From: Diploptera punctata
Lineage: Eukaryota > Arthropoda > Insecta > Blattodea > Blaberidae
NCBI GenBank assembly: GCA_030220185.1
Contig: JASPKZ010001600.1
Coordinates: 1,415,001-1,479,000, forward strand
Direction of reading: 5' to 3'
Length of the DNA: 64,000 nucleotides
The translations under genes and the position numbers were made by a program. Below are positions 48,648 to 60,350 of this stretch, piece by piece; positions within the stretch are counted from its first letter, which is position 1; the number at the start of each line of letters is the position of its first letter. Under the pieces are notes generated by a model. That model was given only the letters and a program-made list of their open reading frames with translations, was not told the origin of the DNA and did no database searches.

Positions 48648-48722
48648 GATCTGTCCGGGAATAGAACCCGGGACCTCATGAGCTGTAGTAACCGGTGAGG
48701 CTAATCAGTTTCGCAATGTAGT
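48648..48722 (-). repeat. tRNA-like fragment
   Basis: The minus strand reads AAACTGATTAGCCTCACCGG and then GGTCCCGGGTTCTATTCCCG, a B-box with one change. It is probably an isolated SINE head. Confidence 0.5.
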
Positions 48723-49526
48723 AGAATGAATTTATTTATTCTGTAATGTCAACTTTACGTTTCTTCCTCTTTCTGTCTTGATGAAAATATTATTTTACGC
48801 TCTTAACTCCTTTTAAAATATTTTAGGTCTTACAAGATTCACAAATTCGGATCCCTTTGGTATGAAATGGGAAGGTATGTTTGAAATGCTATTATTACAA
48901 AGTAAGAAAAATTGGACGGACGGACGGATTGACTTACTATCTGACTGAGTGATGGTAATGACCAGCATTGCCCAGTGTGTCGCATCTGAAAACCAGTTGA
49001 AGCTCCTAGGTAGCCAGATTCCATAGTGGTAATCGGTGTTTAGTGGCGTTTGGCGTTCAGCCGATTGACGACGTAGATGGGGATGAAATGAAGTGTTTCT
49101 TCACTGGGGGAGGGTATCGTAGATCATTCGCCGGACAAGCAGTGAGTCCGAAAGCCGGCGCGCCAGGAATAAGTCACGCTACTCCAGTTGTAGCATAGCA
49201 TTCATTTCATTTAAATGGATTATCAGTCCTGGAAATATTGTTCGGTAAACAGTATTGATGAATCATACGTCCTACGTTTCAAACAATTCGGTTTTAATGC
49301 TTTGTGATGAGGTGAAACATGGACGTGACATGATGATCAATTGTGGTCACAAAAACAATTGTGCCAGATTTTGCAGCTCTGCGATCCTCATGTATAGCGG
49401 GACAAAATATAATTTTGAAGTAGGCTATCTGCTATTCCTGATCACGCTACAAAAATGAAGTACAAGGTTCCAATGTCTTCATGATTAGTTGAAAATAGTC
49501 ATCGTTTCATTCTGTATGATCTAGAC

Positions 49527-50795
49527 CAGCCATGTCATAGATCAGAGCTCCAAGTTCTGTGCAGATCGCAATACTAACTCTGTAGCATGAATTTGTACCC
49601 CTTCCGGCGGGACCGGTACAAAAGCCTACCAATGTCACGAACGCTTATAACAGGAGGTATCTAAATATAAAACAACGCACAAACAGGAGTGAAGCATTTA
49701 TTAATGAATATTATTAACTATGTTAGAGTGTTAAATAATACCTCAAAATATTTTAATGTGCAATATTTAATGTTTGCCTGAACAAAACATTCAGAACCAA
49801 CAGGCATATATGTACAAACAAAAAAACAAAACAAAAAAAAGATGAGAAACGTTTAACGTGTTAATGCATTTCTATACCATTTTAACAAACATGATTTAAT
49901 ATTTCTTGGTACAGAAAAACAATAATGGGGTCATTTATTGCTCCTACTGTAGGAAAATAAATCACCTCTTTTCAGGGTGCTACTTCCCGGGCATTTTTTT
50001 ATTTTATTAACTTAATATTAAAATTATAATATTCGTACCTCATAAACCAGCCGTCCTCAACTAAAATAAAGTTCTGTTTATAAACTTTGTCAATTAGTTA
50101 AAATTATGGAGGCCTTTCAAAACCACATTTAGTCTTCTGCATTTCAACTGATATTTGTGTTGTATAAGTTGTACAGCGGGTTCAGGTCTGTGGGTGTGTT
50201 CTCTTTGAGCAAGTCTGTATTCTTAGGTTCTTTTAAAATTCCTATATCTTCTAGGATGATAGTCTTATTATTGTTATTCTCTCTGTATAATATTGACATA
50301 GTATTATCGATTTTGACGTACTGATCCGTTTCTAGTATATGTTTGGCTAAACTTGATTTTTTCTTCGTTATTAATATTTTTTTAAAAACGTTCAGTGTAT
50401 CTTGTGTCAAATTTCGCGTTGTTCTACTGATGTAAAACTTGTGTTATTGTTGTACTTTAGTTTATAAACGCCTTTATTCTAGTACTTATTTGTTACTACA
50501 TTTTTGTTTGATACGATGTTGTTGAGTTTGTTATTAGTTTAAAGACAATTTTTATCTTTTTGTCTTGTTTCTTCATCGAAGTAGCTAATTTAACCGTTTC
50601 AAAATTGGGAGACATATTCCGTGCTAAACTAATACGAACGCTTGATTTTCGCAAGTCCTGAACGTAGCCATACTAATCACTGCGTTTGACGAGTGAAATT
50701 GATCGAAGTCACCAGGTAGCGTTACCTGTCTAGTGGAGCGCTCCTGGAGCATATCGGTGCGCATCGTCTCATGGCGTCTGGGTTTAACATCGCTG
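49527..50795. mobile_element. hAT-like element with 8-bp target duplication, hosting a Penelope fragment
   Basis: The ends CAGCCATGTCATAGATC and, inverted, CAGCGATGTTAAACCC are flanked by ATCTAGAC (49519-49526) and ATCTAGAA (50796-50803), seven of eight bases equal. The eight-base duplication and CAG.. termini suit the hAT superfamily. No transposase is seen; the Penelope piece lies inside. Confidence 0.6.
50144..50570 (-). mobile_element. Penelope-like element: GIY-YIG endonuclease region, degraded
   Basis: On the minus strand GVYKLKYNNN, then YISRTTRNL, then LAKHILET, YRENNNNKTIILEDIGILK and LLKENTPTDLNPLYNLY follow in the order of the C-terminal GIY-YIG endonuclease domain of Penelope-like retroelements. 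Stops separate the first blocks, so it is inactive. Confidence 0.75.
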
Positions 50796-50803
50796 ATCTA
50801 GAA

Positions 50804-52615
50804 TTAATTTTTTGTAACAAGCAGCGAGGATACTCTAAGATTCACATCCGTTCAGTAACATGCTGCGGAACACAGTTTTGCAAAGAGCGAGCTTCATCCT
50901 AGTAGATAGTGATTAAAACCTAAAAATTGTGCTCTAATAATAACTAAGCGAATTCAATACAGTAAATGACAATAAAAATAATTAAGTTACAAACATAAAC
51001 ATTTTTTTACAGATTAATAAGAAAATGGTACTGTAGAATTAACAATAATATATACACTAAATTTAATAGTAATACACAAGATGGAATTCAGAAGACTTTT
51101 AAATGTTTTGTTTAAAAAGTTTCAAAGCGAGAAGAAAGCTGTTGAAGGTTGTTGTGGGAAAAACTATTGATGCAAAACGTTCCATAAAAATATTTACATT
51201 TAGATGCCAAGTTGCCTTCCAGATATTCTTCTTTCTTTTACTACCTTGGGAAAATTCACATTAATTAAGTTCCACATCCAATGTAATCAATGTAAGTTTT
51301 GGGAACATTGCTTGACTTGAAATTAATATTAACATGAATAATAAGTTTACCATATGAATTATTTTATTACATTAGATTTATTTTAATTTTCCTCCAGTTT
51401 TTTTTATAATTTTCGTGCAGTTAAACCTAAAGTTTATTTCTAAACTTATTTTTTATGCTTTTCAACTCTTGATTTCTATTTATTCAGTTATTACCTTTAA
51501 AATGTTTGTTCATGACAATAGCTCTTAATTTTGTTTCCGTATAAATTTTATGCATGAGTAATTGATTAAAACAGCGGAAATTCAAAATAATACACAATGA
51601 AATAAAATACATTTTGTTTTCATGTTCAATATTTTTCACAAAGCTAGTTTTGGTTTAACATTCAGTAACAGCTGTTATTTCCTCCAGAGTTGAAAAGTTT
51701 CAACTATACAGTTTTGTAAACTAATTATCTAAAACCCTCACTACTGTTAGAAATGCACTTTTTGTTCATATATGTGTAATTATAATTCATTCCAGAGATT
51801 AAGCTCTCTTCTCCCAAAAGGATTAAACTGTGTTTTAATTCCATGATATTTTATGTATGTAAACTATATTTTAATATTTCAATATGTAAATATTACTTTG
51901 ATGATAATTATTATTTACATAGTATTTGCATGTTGTATGAAACTTTAAAATTGGCGTACTGTAAAAATTAACTGAAGTGTTATTATTTATTTATAATTAA
52001 TCACACATATATGGCTTTTCCCCATCTTCATCATAATTTATTTTATCCTAAAATATCTAATTACACTGGCGAACAAAAAATAAACTTTTTTGTCTCAGAA
52101 AGAAAGACATATGATTCTGATAGTATTTTTTCTCCTGAATTCAAATATGATATGGGTTTTTCTCCATCACGCAAGGCTTCCGAGAGACAGGAATTTATAA
52201 TTTTAAACACTTTAATATTTTCTATACTCGTAACTACACAATATTCGAAACATTCGGACTCGCCTAGAAAGCACGAAATAACGATTTTCTGTTATATTTC
52301 GCCACTGGAGCATCCCTCTTGATGGTCCAACAATAATCGGCCAGTATATTAGGATTCCATTTGCCTTGATGTATCTTTTCCAAACTATTTGAGTTAGCTC
52401 ATTTGGTTTTATTTTACAATGGACAAATGGACGAAAAAAGTTTATTAAAAAATAATTATTTATAAATCCATGAATTTAAATTTAAATAAAAACAACTGTG
52501 GGTGATGAAGAAATTCCGAATACATATTTCAAAGCACGATAAAAAACTGCATTAAGTACAACTATTGGTACTCGTGAGACAAAAATCATGATGACCAGTA
52601 TCATTAATATGAAAT
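50804..52615. other. Intron sequence without recognised features
   Basis: A 103-codon ORF at 52011-52322 has no recognised domain and no splice-site context matching the IR gene. The rest is AT-rich. Confidence 0.45.
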
Positions 52616-52966
52616 GACCTCTGGTCCCGAGGGTCGCGGGTTCAATCCCGGCCTGGGTGGATGGATTTTTTTAGGTTGGAAAAATCCAAGGAGAAAGTCC
52701 TCCGGGAGGGACTTTAAGCAGTGAGTCCCGAGTCTGAAGATTTTTAGACTCGTAAAAGTTCCTTAATCCTGAATAAAAAAGCCTCTAAGCAAAACATCCT
52801 ATACTATACAATACATTAGTTACCTCCTATATGTCTCATTGAGACGTTATCTTCACCGCATACCATTCATGACATCTTGGACAAATAAAGTAACTAAATT
52901 AATTTGGTATAGTGACTGTTTACAAAGGAGAAGCTGTGACTCAACATTGGCTACGCCACTATAGAT
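52616..52966 (+). mobile_element. SINE family B copy, 5'-truncated
   Basis: Starts in the tRNA part (CTCTGGTCCCGAGGGTCGC, GGGTTCAATCCCGGCC) and continues through the body to ACATTGGCTACGCCACT. The truncation point is close to that of the 23.8 kb copy. Confidence 0.88.
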
Positions 52967-53412
52967 TATAGATAGAATATGGAAGGAACAATATTTAAAA
53001 CATCACAAAAAATAATAATGCAGAAGGTCCAACATTGCTGTTACTGAGGTCCTCCGCTTAAAAATATTCTTAATCTGACATCGAACTCAAATTAATTTCT
53101 TATTGTTGTTTTTATCTAACGACGCTCTTTATTAGCTAAGATAATTAGTATTTTAATTCAAATTTGGCGTAAAATTTCTGACAACTTTTGCACAGAGACC
53201 TTTTTTTCAAGCTTGAAGTTCTTTTACGATATGGAACCCATGGCTTCAGTTCCCATCCGAAGAGAAACTGTTACCATACTCAGGATTTTTATGCCCTGAA
53301 AAATCTATTGACCCCGAGTGAGTTTGAATCGCGAACTTGAAGCCAGAGGCGAGCATAGTAAATAAACATTTAAAGAGTTGCCAAATTAATCATCTATAAG
53401 AAAAATGAGATA

Positions 53413-53744
53413 ACCTTTACTGGGTGGCACTAACGAACCCGTAGGTTCATAACCGCGCGGACGTGAACTCTCCGTATATCCCTATCCTGAGACACTCTTT
53501 CCAATCATCCCCTCCATAATTACCTCATGGTTAATGCTAATTTCCCACCTCGTTCTTGATCTACCAACTGAGCGTTTTCCCTCTGGTTTTCCTATAAGAA
53601 GCCTCCATATTCCTCTTTCATTTCCCATTCGTGCCAAATGTCCTGCCTATATGGCACGAATGGGGAATGATTAAAGAGCAAGGAAGTTTGTTATAGGAAA
53701 ACCAGAAGAAAACGTCCGGTTGGTAGACCAAGGATGAGATAAAT
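53413..53744. mobile_element. Two RTE-like LINE pieces joined head to head
   Basis: 53413-53649 is a minus-strand 3' end (ACCCGTAGGTTCATAACCGC to CCATTCGTGCCAAATGTCCT). At about 53650 the same region restarts on the plus strand (TGGCACGAATGGGGAATG to GGTAGACCAAGGATGAGAT). The inversion is exact at the overlapping GGCACGAATGGG block, giving a small palindrome. No open frame. Confidence 0.85.
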
Positions 53745-53836
53745 ATATTAATTAATTACAACATTTGGTTTGTATCGATTAATTACGGATTAATTCAATC
53801 TGCCTTATTTAATGAAGATGCGTTGATATGGATATC

Positions 53837-54117
53837 CATCCATAGTAATTCTGCCCGAAGGCAGGTCCTTCACTGCAATCATAGAATTTTCATGCTATGC
53901 TTGCAGGTTTACTAGGGAATTGTAGGTGTGGTAGCTTCTCGTTGCTTTCCACACCGGTGAAGGATGATGATGCTGATAATGATAAGGATGATGATAATGA
54001 TGATGATGATGGCCATATGATTTCGGGGACCGTTTGGCCTTTAAAGTTTTCCTGACATTTGTCTCACCCCGAAAAACTGCCCAGACCGGGGATCGAACCC
54101 GGGCCAGCTGCGTGACA
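53837..54117 (-). mobile_element. SINE family A copy lacking its head
   Basis: Complete from TAATTCTGCCCGAAGGCAGG to the B-box GGGGATCGAACCCGGG and GCTGCGTGACA, then ends before the A-box. It lies about 260 bases from IR exon A, inside the first coding intron. Confidence 0.9.
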
Positions 54118-54377
54118 TATGAGAAGAAATAAGTATAACGGATATAATTCAAGAAAGTGTAGTAAAAGAGGAAAAACTACGTGGAGACCAACTACAACCT
54201 GTCACAGAAATGAGAATATTTCTATAAAAGAGATCTGATAAATATTTGGAACCGTGTTTTCTAATTTAGCTGTCGAGTTCTGTAAATGAGTTGTAAATTA
54301 TACATTCGAAAGAATGGAAATAAATTCTTATTATTATAATATTATTAATATTTCTAGATCGTATTGTAGTTTCTTAC

Positions 54378-54535
54378 CCTTGTGGTGGATGAGGTACAAG
54401 CAATGAGTGTTTCATCGATGGTGTCAGATGAGATGCCACACTGATAGTTATTTCTGTTGAGAAATTATTGACACACACGCCAATTGAGAATATGGTCAAT
54501 GTAATAACTGTTTTTGCTTGTAAGTTCATCGCACT
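54378..54535 (-). CDS. IR gene exon A: start codon and signal peptide
   Basis: The exon is bounded by a strong acceptor (pyrimidine tract ending TTTCTTTCAG, exon from 54535) and a donor G/GTAAGAA (exon end 54378). The ATG is at 54529-54527. It is followed by about 20 mostly hydrophobic residues (MNLQAKTVITLTIFSIGVCV) that look like a secretory signal peptide, then a short polar segment ending in PHPPQG. Fifty codons plus two bases are coded, so the exon ends in phase 2. The acceptor six bases upstream of the ATG implies an untranslated exon further right, not identified. IR genes often begin with such a signal-peptide exon. This assignment rests on strand, signal peptide, splice sites and position, because N-terminal IR sequence is poorly conserved. 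Confidence 0.6.
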
Positions 54536-54539
54536 CTGA

Positions 54540-56654
54540 AAGAAAAAAGGCATATTTTATTTTCGGATTACTTCGGGTTTGTAGATATTTGAGACTTTTA
54601 TATATCGATCCCATATTTTAGGAAACTTATTTTTTATCTTTTCATTTCTATTTAATTTTTACCCTCTTTAAATGACAGGAGATTATGAATACGATTCTCC
54701 TACTCATAAAACTTCATTGGTTAGCTAATATTGTATTTGTTTATATTACTGCTTTATTAATTATTGCATTTTATTTATAATGTATTGGGGGGGGAATGAA
54801 TGAATCTAAAAGTATTAAATGCTTTAACTGAACACATGGAGATACCTGTGTATATTATGCTCATAGGAAATGTGAACGAATGCTTTAAGTAATATTTGTA
54901 TTTTTAAAAAAAGTTGAAATTAGGTTCTTACAGCACGTTTTTGCCTTAATTTTTTTATATATGTGGAGTTGTTTTTCTTAAACTCCAAAACCTTATAGCC
55001 TACCAACCGGTTCCTAGATGGGATCTGCATTTTGTAGATCATGTTAGATGGATGACCGTTCTGCCAGAATGGAGGTGGCCTGTTGTGAGGCATGTGAGAT
55101 TCGCTGATCATTACAGAAACTTTTATGATGCCAGAGTCTCTTTTTATCGTTCTTTCTAAAATTCCTCACAATGCTGGCCGAAATCCCATAAGAAAATTTT
55201 TTCTCCTATTGTGATTCTAATCAATGTAGGTCACACAGATCTCCGTCCAAGGGGGTCGGATTAGATCGCTCGGCTATGGTGCAGGGCATGTTTTTTTTGT
55301 AGGAACCTGTATTGTTTTTTTGTTAATTTTCTTTCTATTGTGTTCATTTTTCCTATATTGTTATTTTGTTGAATGATTATTTTTCTTTTTTATAAGAGGT
55401 AGGCCTACACTACGTTCTTACGGCAACCCATAAATTCCGTGGGCAGAATTCAAAATACAATAAGTTATGACTAAATAAATAAATAAATGTATAGACACAT
55501 ATATATATAGACATCATCATAATTTATCAAAATAAAATTTAATTATACCTAAAATATGGAGGTAAGTTTTATAGATAATTGAATGCAACCAACATGTATC
55601 TCGCGTAACATCGGGCAGAATTGTACATGTGGCAAGAGACAATCTACATGCAGACAGGAAAATATTCGAATGGAAGACAGAAGGCTATGGATGGTCTCTT
55701 AATTTCTGGAAAGTATAGGCTGTGAGCCTAATATAACGAGAAGACAAAAATTAAAGCGCGCGTAAAAAATTCATTTATCGCACACGCATGTGTTTTTTGT
55801 GTATATGTGCTTGTGCTCCAATACCACTCATCTCATTTTTTCGAGTTCGGGTTCCGTGCTTGGCTTTCAGATTACGTTTAAAGTGGTCCCTTTTCAATTT
55901 TACTCACCATTTCGCATATAAATGATGCGTACCTTGTATTATTTCCAGAGATTTTTTTTTAATTATTGATTTTGCCTGCTGGAGTTGAGACCGTAAGATC
56001 TTCTCTTCCACTCCCAGAGAGTTAAATTATACATACCCTTAGAATTATGATAAATGATACATAATATATAATTCTAGACTGCACAATATAAAGTTGACAA
56101 GGGAAAAGAAGAAAAAAATATTATTATTATTATAACAAAACTAATAACCTTAGTACAGAAACTTTAAAATATAAAGAAATAATAAAGATATACATAGAAC
56201 TTATTATATTGTTAGATATTATATTGTCTAAGGAAATATGAAGTGGGTGTCTTTTACAACTATTTTTGAGTCGGGCAGTCCTTAATCTACGAGGGTAGGG
56301 CATTCCAGAGTGGGTAGGCTGCTGAACAGGAGAATGAGGAATAGTGATGTTCGATGTAGAGGAACTGCTAGAGTTAATTTTTCTCTTGATCGTGTGTTGT
56401 TAGTTATGGTGGGAGGATATCGAATTGAGGGCGAGTAGAATCTAAAAGGGTGATGAGGTGGACACAGTGTTGAATAAGAAGCTAGAGGCAATGGATTTTA
56501 AATACTGGAGTTATGTGGTCTGATTTAATTTTTAAAATACTGGAGTTATGTGGTCTTATTTGCGTAGGTTGCACTAGCATTATTAACTCGTTGCAGTCTT
56601 TGTCCGAATGTGGTTTCTCATGTCAGTTAAGAAATTAGTGTAGGATGAGTTTAT
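54540..56654. other. Region upstream of IR exon A
   Basis: It should hold the untranslated first exon and promoter of the IR gene, but I could not identify either. A G-run (about 54788-54795) and tetranucleotide AAAT runs are present. No other gene or repeat family was recognised. Confidence 0.45.
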
Positions 56655-57096
56655 CATTTGTAATGCCACGAGTGATTTCCAAATTATCGATAAATTCACG
56701 ATCCTCTTCGTGCAGTCGTGAATTTATCGATAATTTGGAAATCAAGAGTGGCATTTGTTAGGACTATTTAACGAATAAAATAAGCTGTTTACTCACAAAT
56801 CATTATTTAACTATAGTTATTTTAAAATATTTATATATTTAATGTAAACGGCGATGTTTACAAATGAGAAACGATAGGTACGCTTCTACTGCTTCTTTTG
56901 TTTATCACTGCAACCAGATCATACTATTTATTGCCAAAGGAACGCAATATTGTAAGGAGGAGCTTTCTTTAATATGGTAATTATAACACTGATAAATATT
57001 TGGTGAAACACGACTCTGATTGGTTGTAAAACAGAAATCATTGAAACGTGATTGGTCATTGACTCCCATTTGGGGCATGAGTTAAATAGTCATTAA
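56655..57096 (+). repeat. Hairpin-headed repeat (family H), internally deleted copy 4
   Basis: The head hairpin, here a near-perfect short palindrome (TTTCCAAATTATCGATAAAT twice, inverted), and both ends are present. About 300 bases are missing from the middle after AACGCAATATTGTAAG. Confidence 0.88.
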
Positions 57097-57591
57097 GTAT
57101 TTTTATGGAGTGTTGTATAAGGGTTGATGATAATGAGAAAGGAGAAGGCGAAACCCGGTGTCGGTAGGTTTGAAGCCCCCATCCGACATGTACGCAGCAT
57201 TTGTACGCATGCGTTTCCAGATAGCAATGTAATCCGGTATTGACAAGGGAAGTTCACGGTTCAGGGAACTCAAATATGATTCATTTCAAAGACTTCAAAA
57301 ATATCTAGTGTATATAGTGAAATACAAAGTGTTAGGTGCGATATTCAGCACGTTTCCATTAAACCTCATTACCAGTCAATCTGTAACACAGCTGTTATAT
57401 TTGTTTTTCAGGTCCCTGATATGTCGTGGTGGTTAGTTTAAGCCATCGTTTACCAATCTGTGGTTCGCGAACCCCCAGGTAGTTCGCCAAATATTCCATG
57501 GGGTTCGCCCAAAGTTTTCAGTAATGGCGGGTTTCGAGGTTAGGGCTAGGTCTATTATTGTTTCCCTTCAATTTCTGCAGGGGGGGGGGCA

Positions 57592-57611
57592 TAATAATAA
57601 TAATAATAATA

Positions 57612-57707
<96 letters not shown>

Positions 57708-57716
57708 TATTATTAT
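57592..57716. repeat. (AAT)n passing into (ATT)n microsatellite
   Basis: About 52 bases of AAT turn into about 70 bases of ATT, which makes a self-complementary repeat. Confidence 0.95.
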
Positions 57717-58017
57717 CTCTATAATGATCCTATGACTATGTGTAACATCGGGAATTTATCACATATATTTCCACAATAAATTAATATTTACAATGAATGC
57801 ATGATTTACAGTTATGTAAAAACCAACGTCAAGAATGTATTTGATTTCGCTACAACTAGGCCTACACGTTGTGTAACGTTAAGTCGTAACTAGAGTAGCC
57901 TTAGGTTTTAACAGTTAAGGGTTAAGTTAATATAACGTTATTCAATCTTTTGCATGAATTTGTTTTGTGCATGTCTACTATATAATTATGTATATTTAAA
58001 ACATTGGAATTGTGTCC

Positions 58018-58175
58018 ACCTGGAAGAAGGAGGAGAGGAAGACCTCGAAACTCGTGGATGCAGGAATAAGAACTGGAATGAGAGCAAGAGGACTGGAGGA
58101 CATGGATTGGATGGAGAGAGACGAGCGGAGAAGAAAAATAAAACTTTAGGCACAGAAAGATGTGTAAACATTAAA
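58018..58175 (+). mobile_element. LINE C-terminal fragment inside the hAT-like element
   Basis: Reading GRRRRGRPRNSWMQ, GIRTGMRARGLEDMDWMERD gives the basic C-terminal end of an RTE-type retrotransposon protein, in frame for about 45 residues. It differs from the other LINE lineages in the window. Confidence 0.7.
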
Positions 58176-58417
58176 ATTCTGTACATAAATAAAATATTTA
58201 AAAGTCAGTGGTTCACCGAACTCAGATTTTTGTGTAAGGGGTTCGCGAGTCGAAAAAAGGATGGGAATCGCTGGTTTAAGTTTTTAACAGTTAACATCAG
58301 TTTTATTGGCACTTTCACGAAGCTGGCCGTTGGCGATGGTTATGACACCTACCTGACAGCGGACGAAACGAGAATTATAGATTTGATATGTGGAAAGAAT
58401 TGTAATGGTTGTGCCAG

Positions 58418-58492
58418 GTCTGGAATGGTGTAGTGGACTACACACTAGTCTGGAGAACTAGAGGTCCAACGGTTCGATTCCTGGTTCAGACA
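58418..58492 (+). tRNA. tRNA-like gene or pseudogene, anticodon loop GGA (uncertain)
   Basis: A 75-base segment folds as a near cloverleaf. Acceptor GTCTGGA pairs with TTCAGAC. A D-arm lies around GTGTAGTGGACTACAC. A perfect anticodon stem CTAGT/ACTAG closes the seven-base loop CTGGAGA (GGA, nominally serine). GGTTCGATTCC gives the B-box. Only two of five T-stem pairs form, and the long variable arm of a true tRNA-Ser is absent. It is followed by TAATTTTTCTTTT. A degenerate tRNA or SINE head is more likely than a working gene. Confidence 0.4.
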
Positions 58493-58721
58493 CTAATTTT
58501 TCTTTTCACAATATCATTATAATATTAAAAGCGTTTGCAATAATTTCGGCTAATATGTACATGTTATATAAGGCATATCTTAAGACATTTGAATGGTATC
58601 CTGTGGTCAAATGTTCAGGGTTTTGTAAAAATGTCTTTCTTTATCGGATATTTGGAAGCTAAGCACGCGCGACGAACTATTGAATTGACAATTTTACGAG
58701 ACGTAATACTTATCAAGGAAC

Positions 58722-59470
58722 TTATCGTAAGTAATGCCACGAGTGATTTCCAAATTAACGATAAATTCACGACTCACGAAGTGAGGAGGGAATTTATGTA
58801 GAGAATTTGGATATCAAGAGTGGTATTTGTTAGAACTGTTTTAACGAATAAAATTAAGCAGTTTACTCACAAATCATTTTTTTAAATATAGTTACTTTAA
58901 AATATTTATATATTTAATATAAACGGTAATGTTTGAAAATAAATGAGAAACGTTTGTTATGTTTCACTTCTTCATCACTGCAACCAGATCATATTATTTA
59001 TTTGCCAAAGGATCGCAATATTGTAAGAATGCACTCTAGAGGAGAAAAATGAAACACATCAAACTGTATATTAATTAACTTTTGATGTCCTGTGATGTAA
59101 ATATGTTAATTATATTTTTCTGAAACGTTATTACCTGGGAAATAATAAGTTTAAGAAAGTCCAAACAGTGGTTTATTTCTTTGTGGTATAATCAATTGCT
59201 ACAAACGTTTTTATATTATATCCCGCAAACACTATCTGTTTACATTCGTGCACTATATGTACAATCTGGTAGGCGTATTTCTTAGAGAGTCAGTCACTGC
59301 AAAATAAAGCTCTGGCCTATTCAGAATGTTAAAAAGGAGGAGCTTTCTTTAATATTAAAAATTTATTTGATAAATTCCATGTGAAAGACGACTGTCATTG
59401 GTTGTAAATCAAAATTCATTGAAACGCGATCGGTCATTGTCTCCTATTTGGGGCATGAGTTGAATAGTTC
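58722..59470 (+). repeat. Hairpin-headed repeat (family H), copy 5
   Basis: Full-length: head ATGCCACGAGTGATTTCC with inverted partner GAATTTGGATATCAAGAGTG, AACGAATAAAATTAAGC, and far end GGGGCATGAGTTGAATAG. Confidence 0.9.
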
Positions 59471-60339
59471 CTATAAATTCAAAGAGCAAGTGTTTATTTT
59501 TAGGCTTTACAAAAATATGACGCAATTTCCTGCGGATGCAGTTATAATTGGTTCTGATATCAACTCTTGGCACAGAGATTTTGTTTTCGTTTATTCTTTC
59601 GTCTTTCATTTTTCGATACTATGATTCCGAAATCTGATTCGATATTCCTTCCACAAAAGTGATTATTTATCAGAACGGCCTGTAATATTCGAAACACTCC
59701 TATACTTATGTTGCGAACATGCATTTAATTGTATGGATGCATTTGATACTCACTAGGGAAGGTCACGATTTGGTGATAACGGAAGACTGCGCTTTAATCT
59801 ACCTTTGATGGTATTATGTCATTAGAATTTAAGCACAGTAACCTGGTATCTCTATTGCCTGTGACGTAGGTTGAATAATTGCAGCCATACTTATAGGTGG
59901 AAATATATGATTGATTTACTTTGTTATTTATTCAAAAGTAATAATGAAGGCATTCATTTTTAGTTCTCTTACCTTTCAGTTATGTGCATTTTGAGTTAAC
60001 GTCGTTGTTTGTTGACATCGGATCAAAGGGGTGGAGCACAGTCAACATACTTGCTCGCATTAATATACAAGTATTTCAGTTGTGTTGTTCATTCTTGAGC
60101 GGAACAAATGAACTTCATCTGTTGCAATTTATAATTAAGTGCATAAATAAAGTATCGAAAATAAAGCTTCTCCTTTGATCACTTAACAACAGTTATTTTT
60201 AATTGATCGGTAAGTACGCAAGGTCAACGTTACGTCATCTCTACTCGATACAGCAACTGAATATTCACTGTTTGTCGTGTTTATGGGGCTAAAAATGAAT
60301 GCATCAGTAATAATTAAGGAGAGTGAAATTAAGCTAATA
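59471..60339. other. Sequence without recognised features
   Basis: AT-rich; no exon, tRNA-like box or family repeat was seen. Confidence 0.5.
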
Positions 60340-60350
60340 ACAAAATATGT

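Larger units (their letters stand above)
2987..54535 (-). other. Divergent ionotropic receptor (IR) gene, whole locus
   Basis: Seven exons on the minus strand together spell an insect ionotropic receptor, a variant ionotropic glutamate receptor that acts as a ligand-gated cation channel in the membrane of chemosensory neurons. The order is signal peptide, N-terminal domain, S1, pre-TM1, TM2, S2. Exon junctions B/C (phase 0), C/D (phase 2), D/E (phase 2) and G/H (phase 0) fit without forcing, which is the strongest evidence that they form one gene. Introns are about 21.1, 6.5, 9.5, 3.9, 4.3 and 4.7 kb and are filled with transposons. The TM1/pore exon is unresolved and the TM3 exon lies outside the window. 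A possible one-base frameshift in exon B leaves open a pseudogene. The specific subfamily and ligand cannot be told. Confidence 0.85.
57444..58273. mobile_element. hAT-like non-autonomous element with 8-bp target duplication
   Basis: The ends are CATCGTTTACCAATC and, inverted, CAGCGATTCCCATCC, with a shared subterminal GCGAACCCC. GTTTAAGC (57436-57443) and GTTTAAGT (58274-58281) flank it. Inside are a large (AAT)/(ATT) microsatellite and a LINE fragment. Confidence 0.8.

Noticed and set aside
52011..52322. 103-codon plus-strand ORF
   Set aside because: No recognisable domain, AT-rich, no repeat support, opposite to the IR gene; probably chance.
57524..57724. ORF of Asn and Ile runs
   Set aside because: It reads through the (AAT)/(ATT) microsatellite in the hAT-like element.
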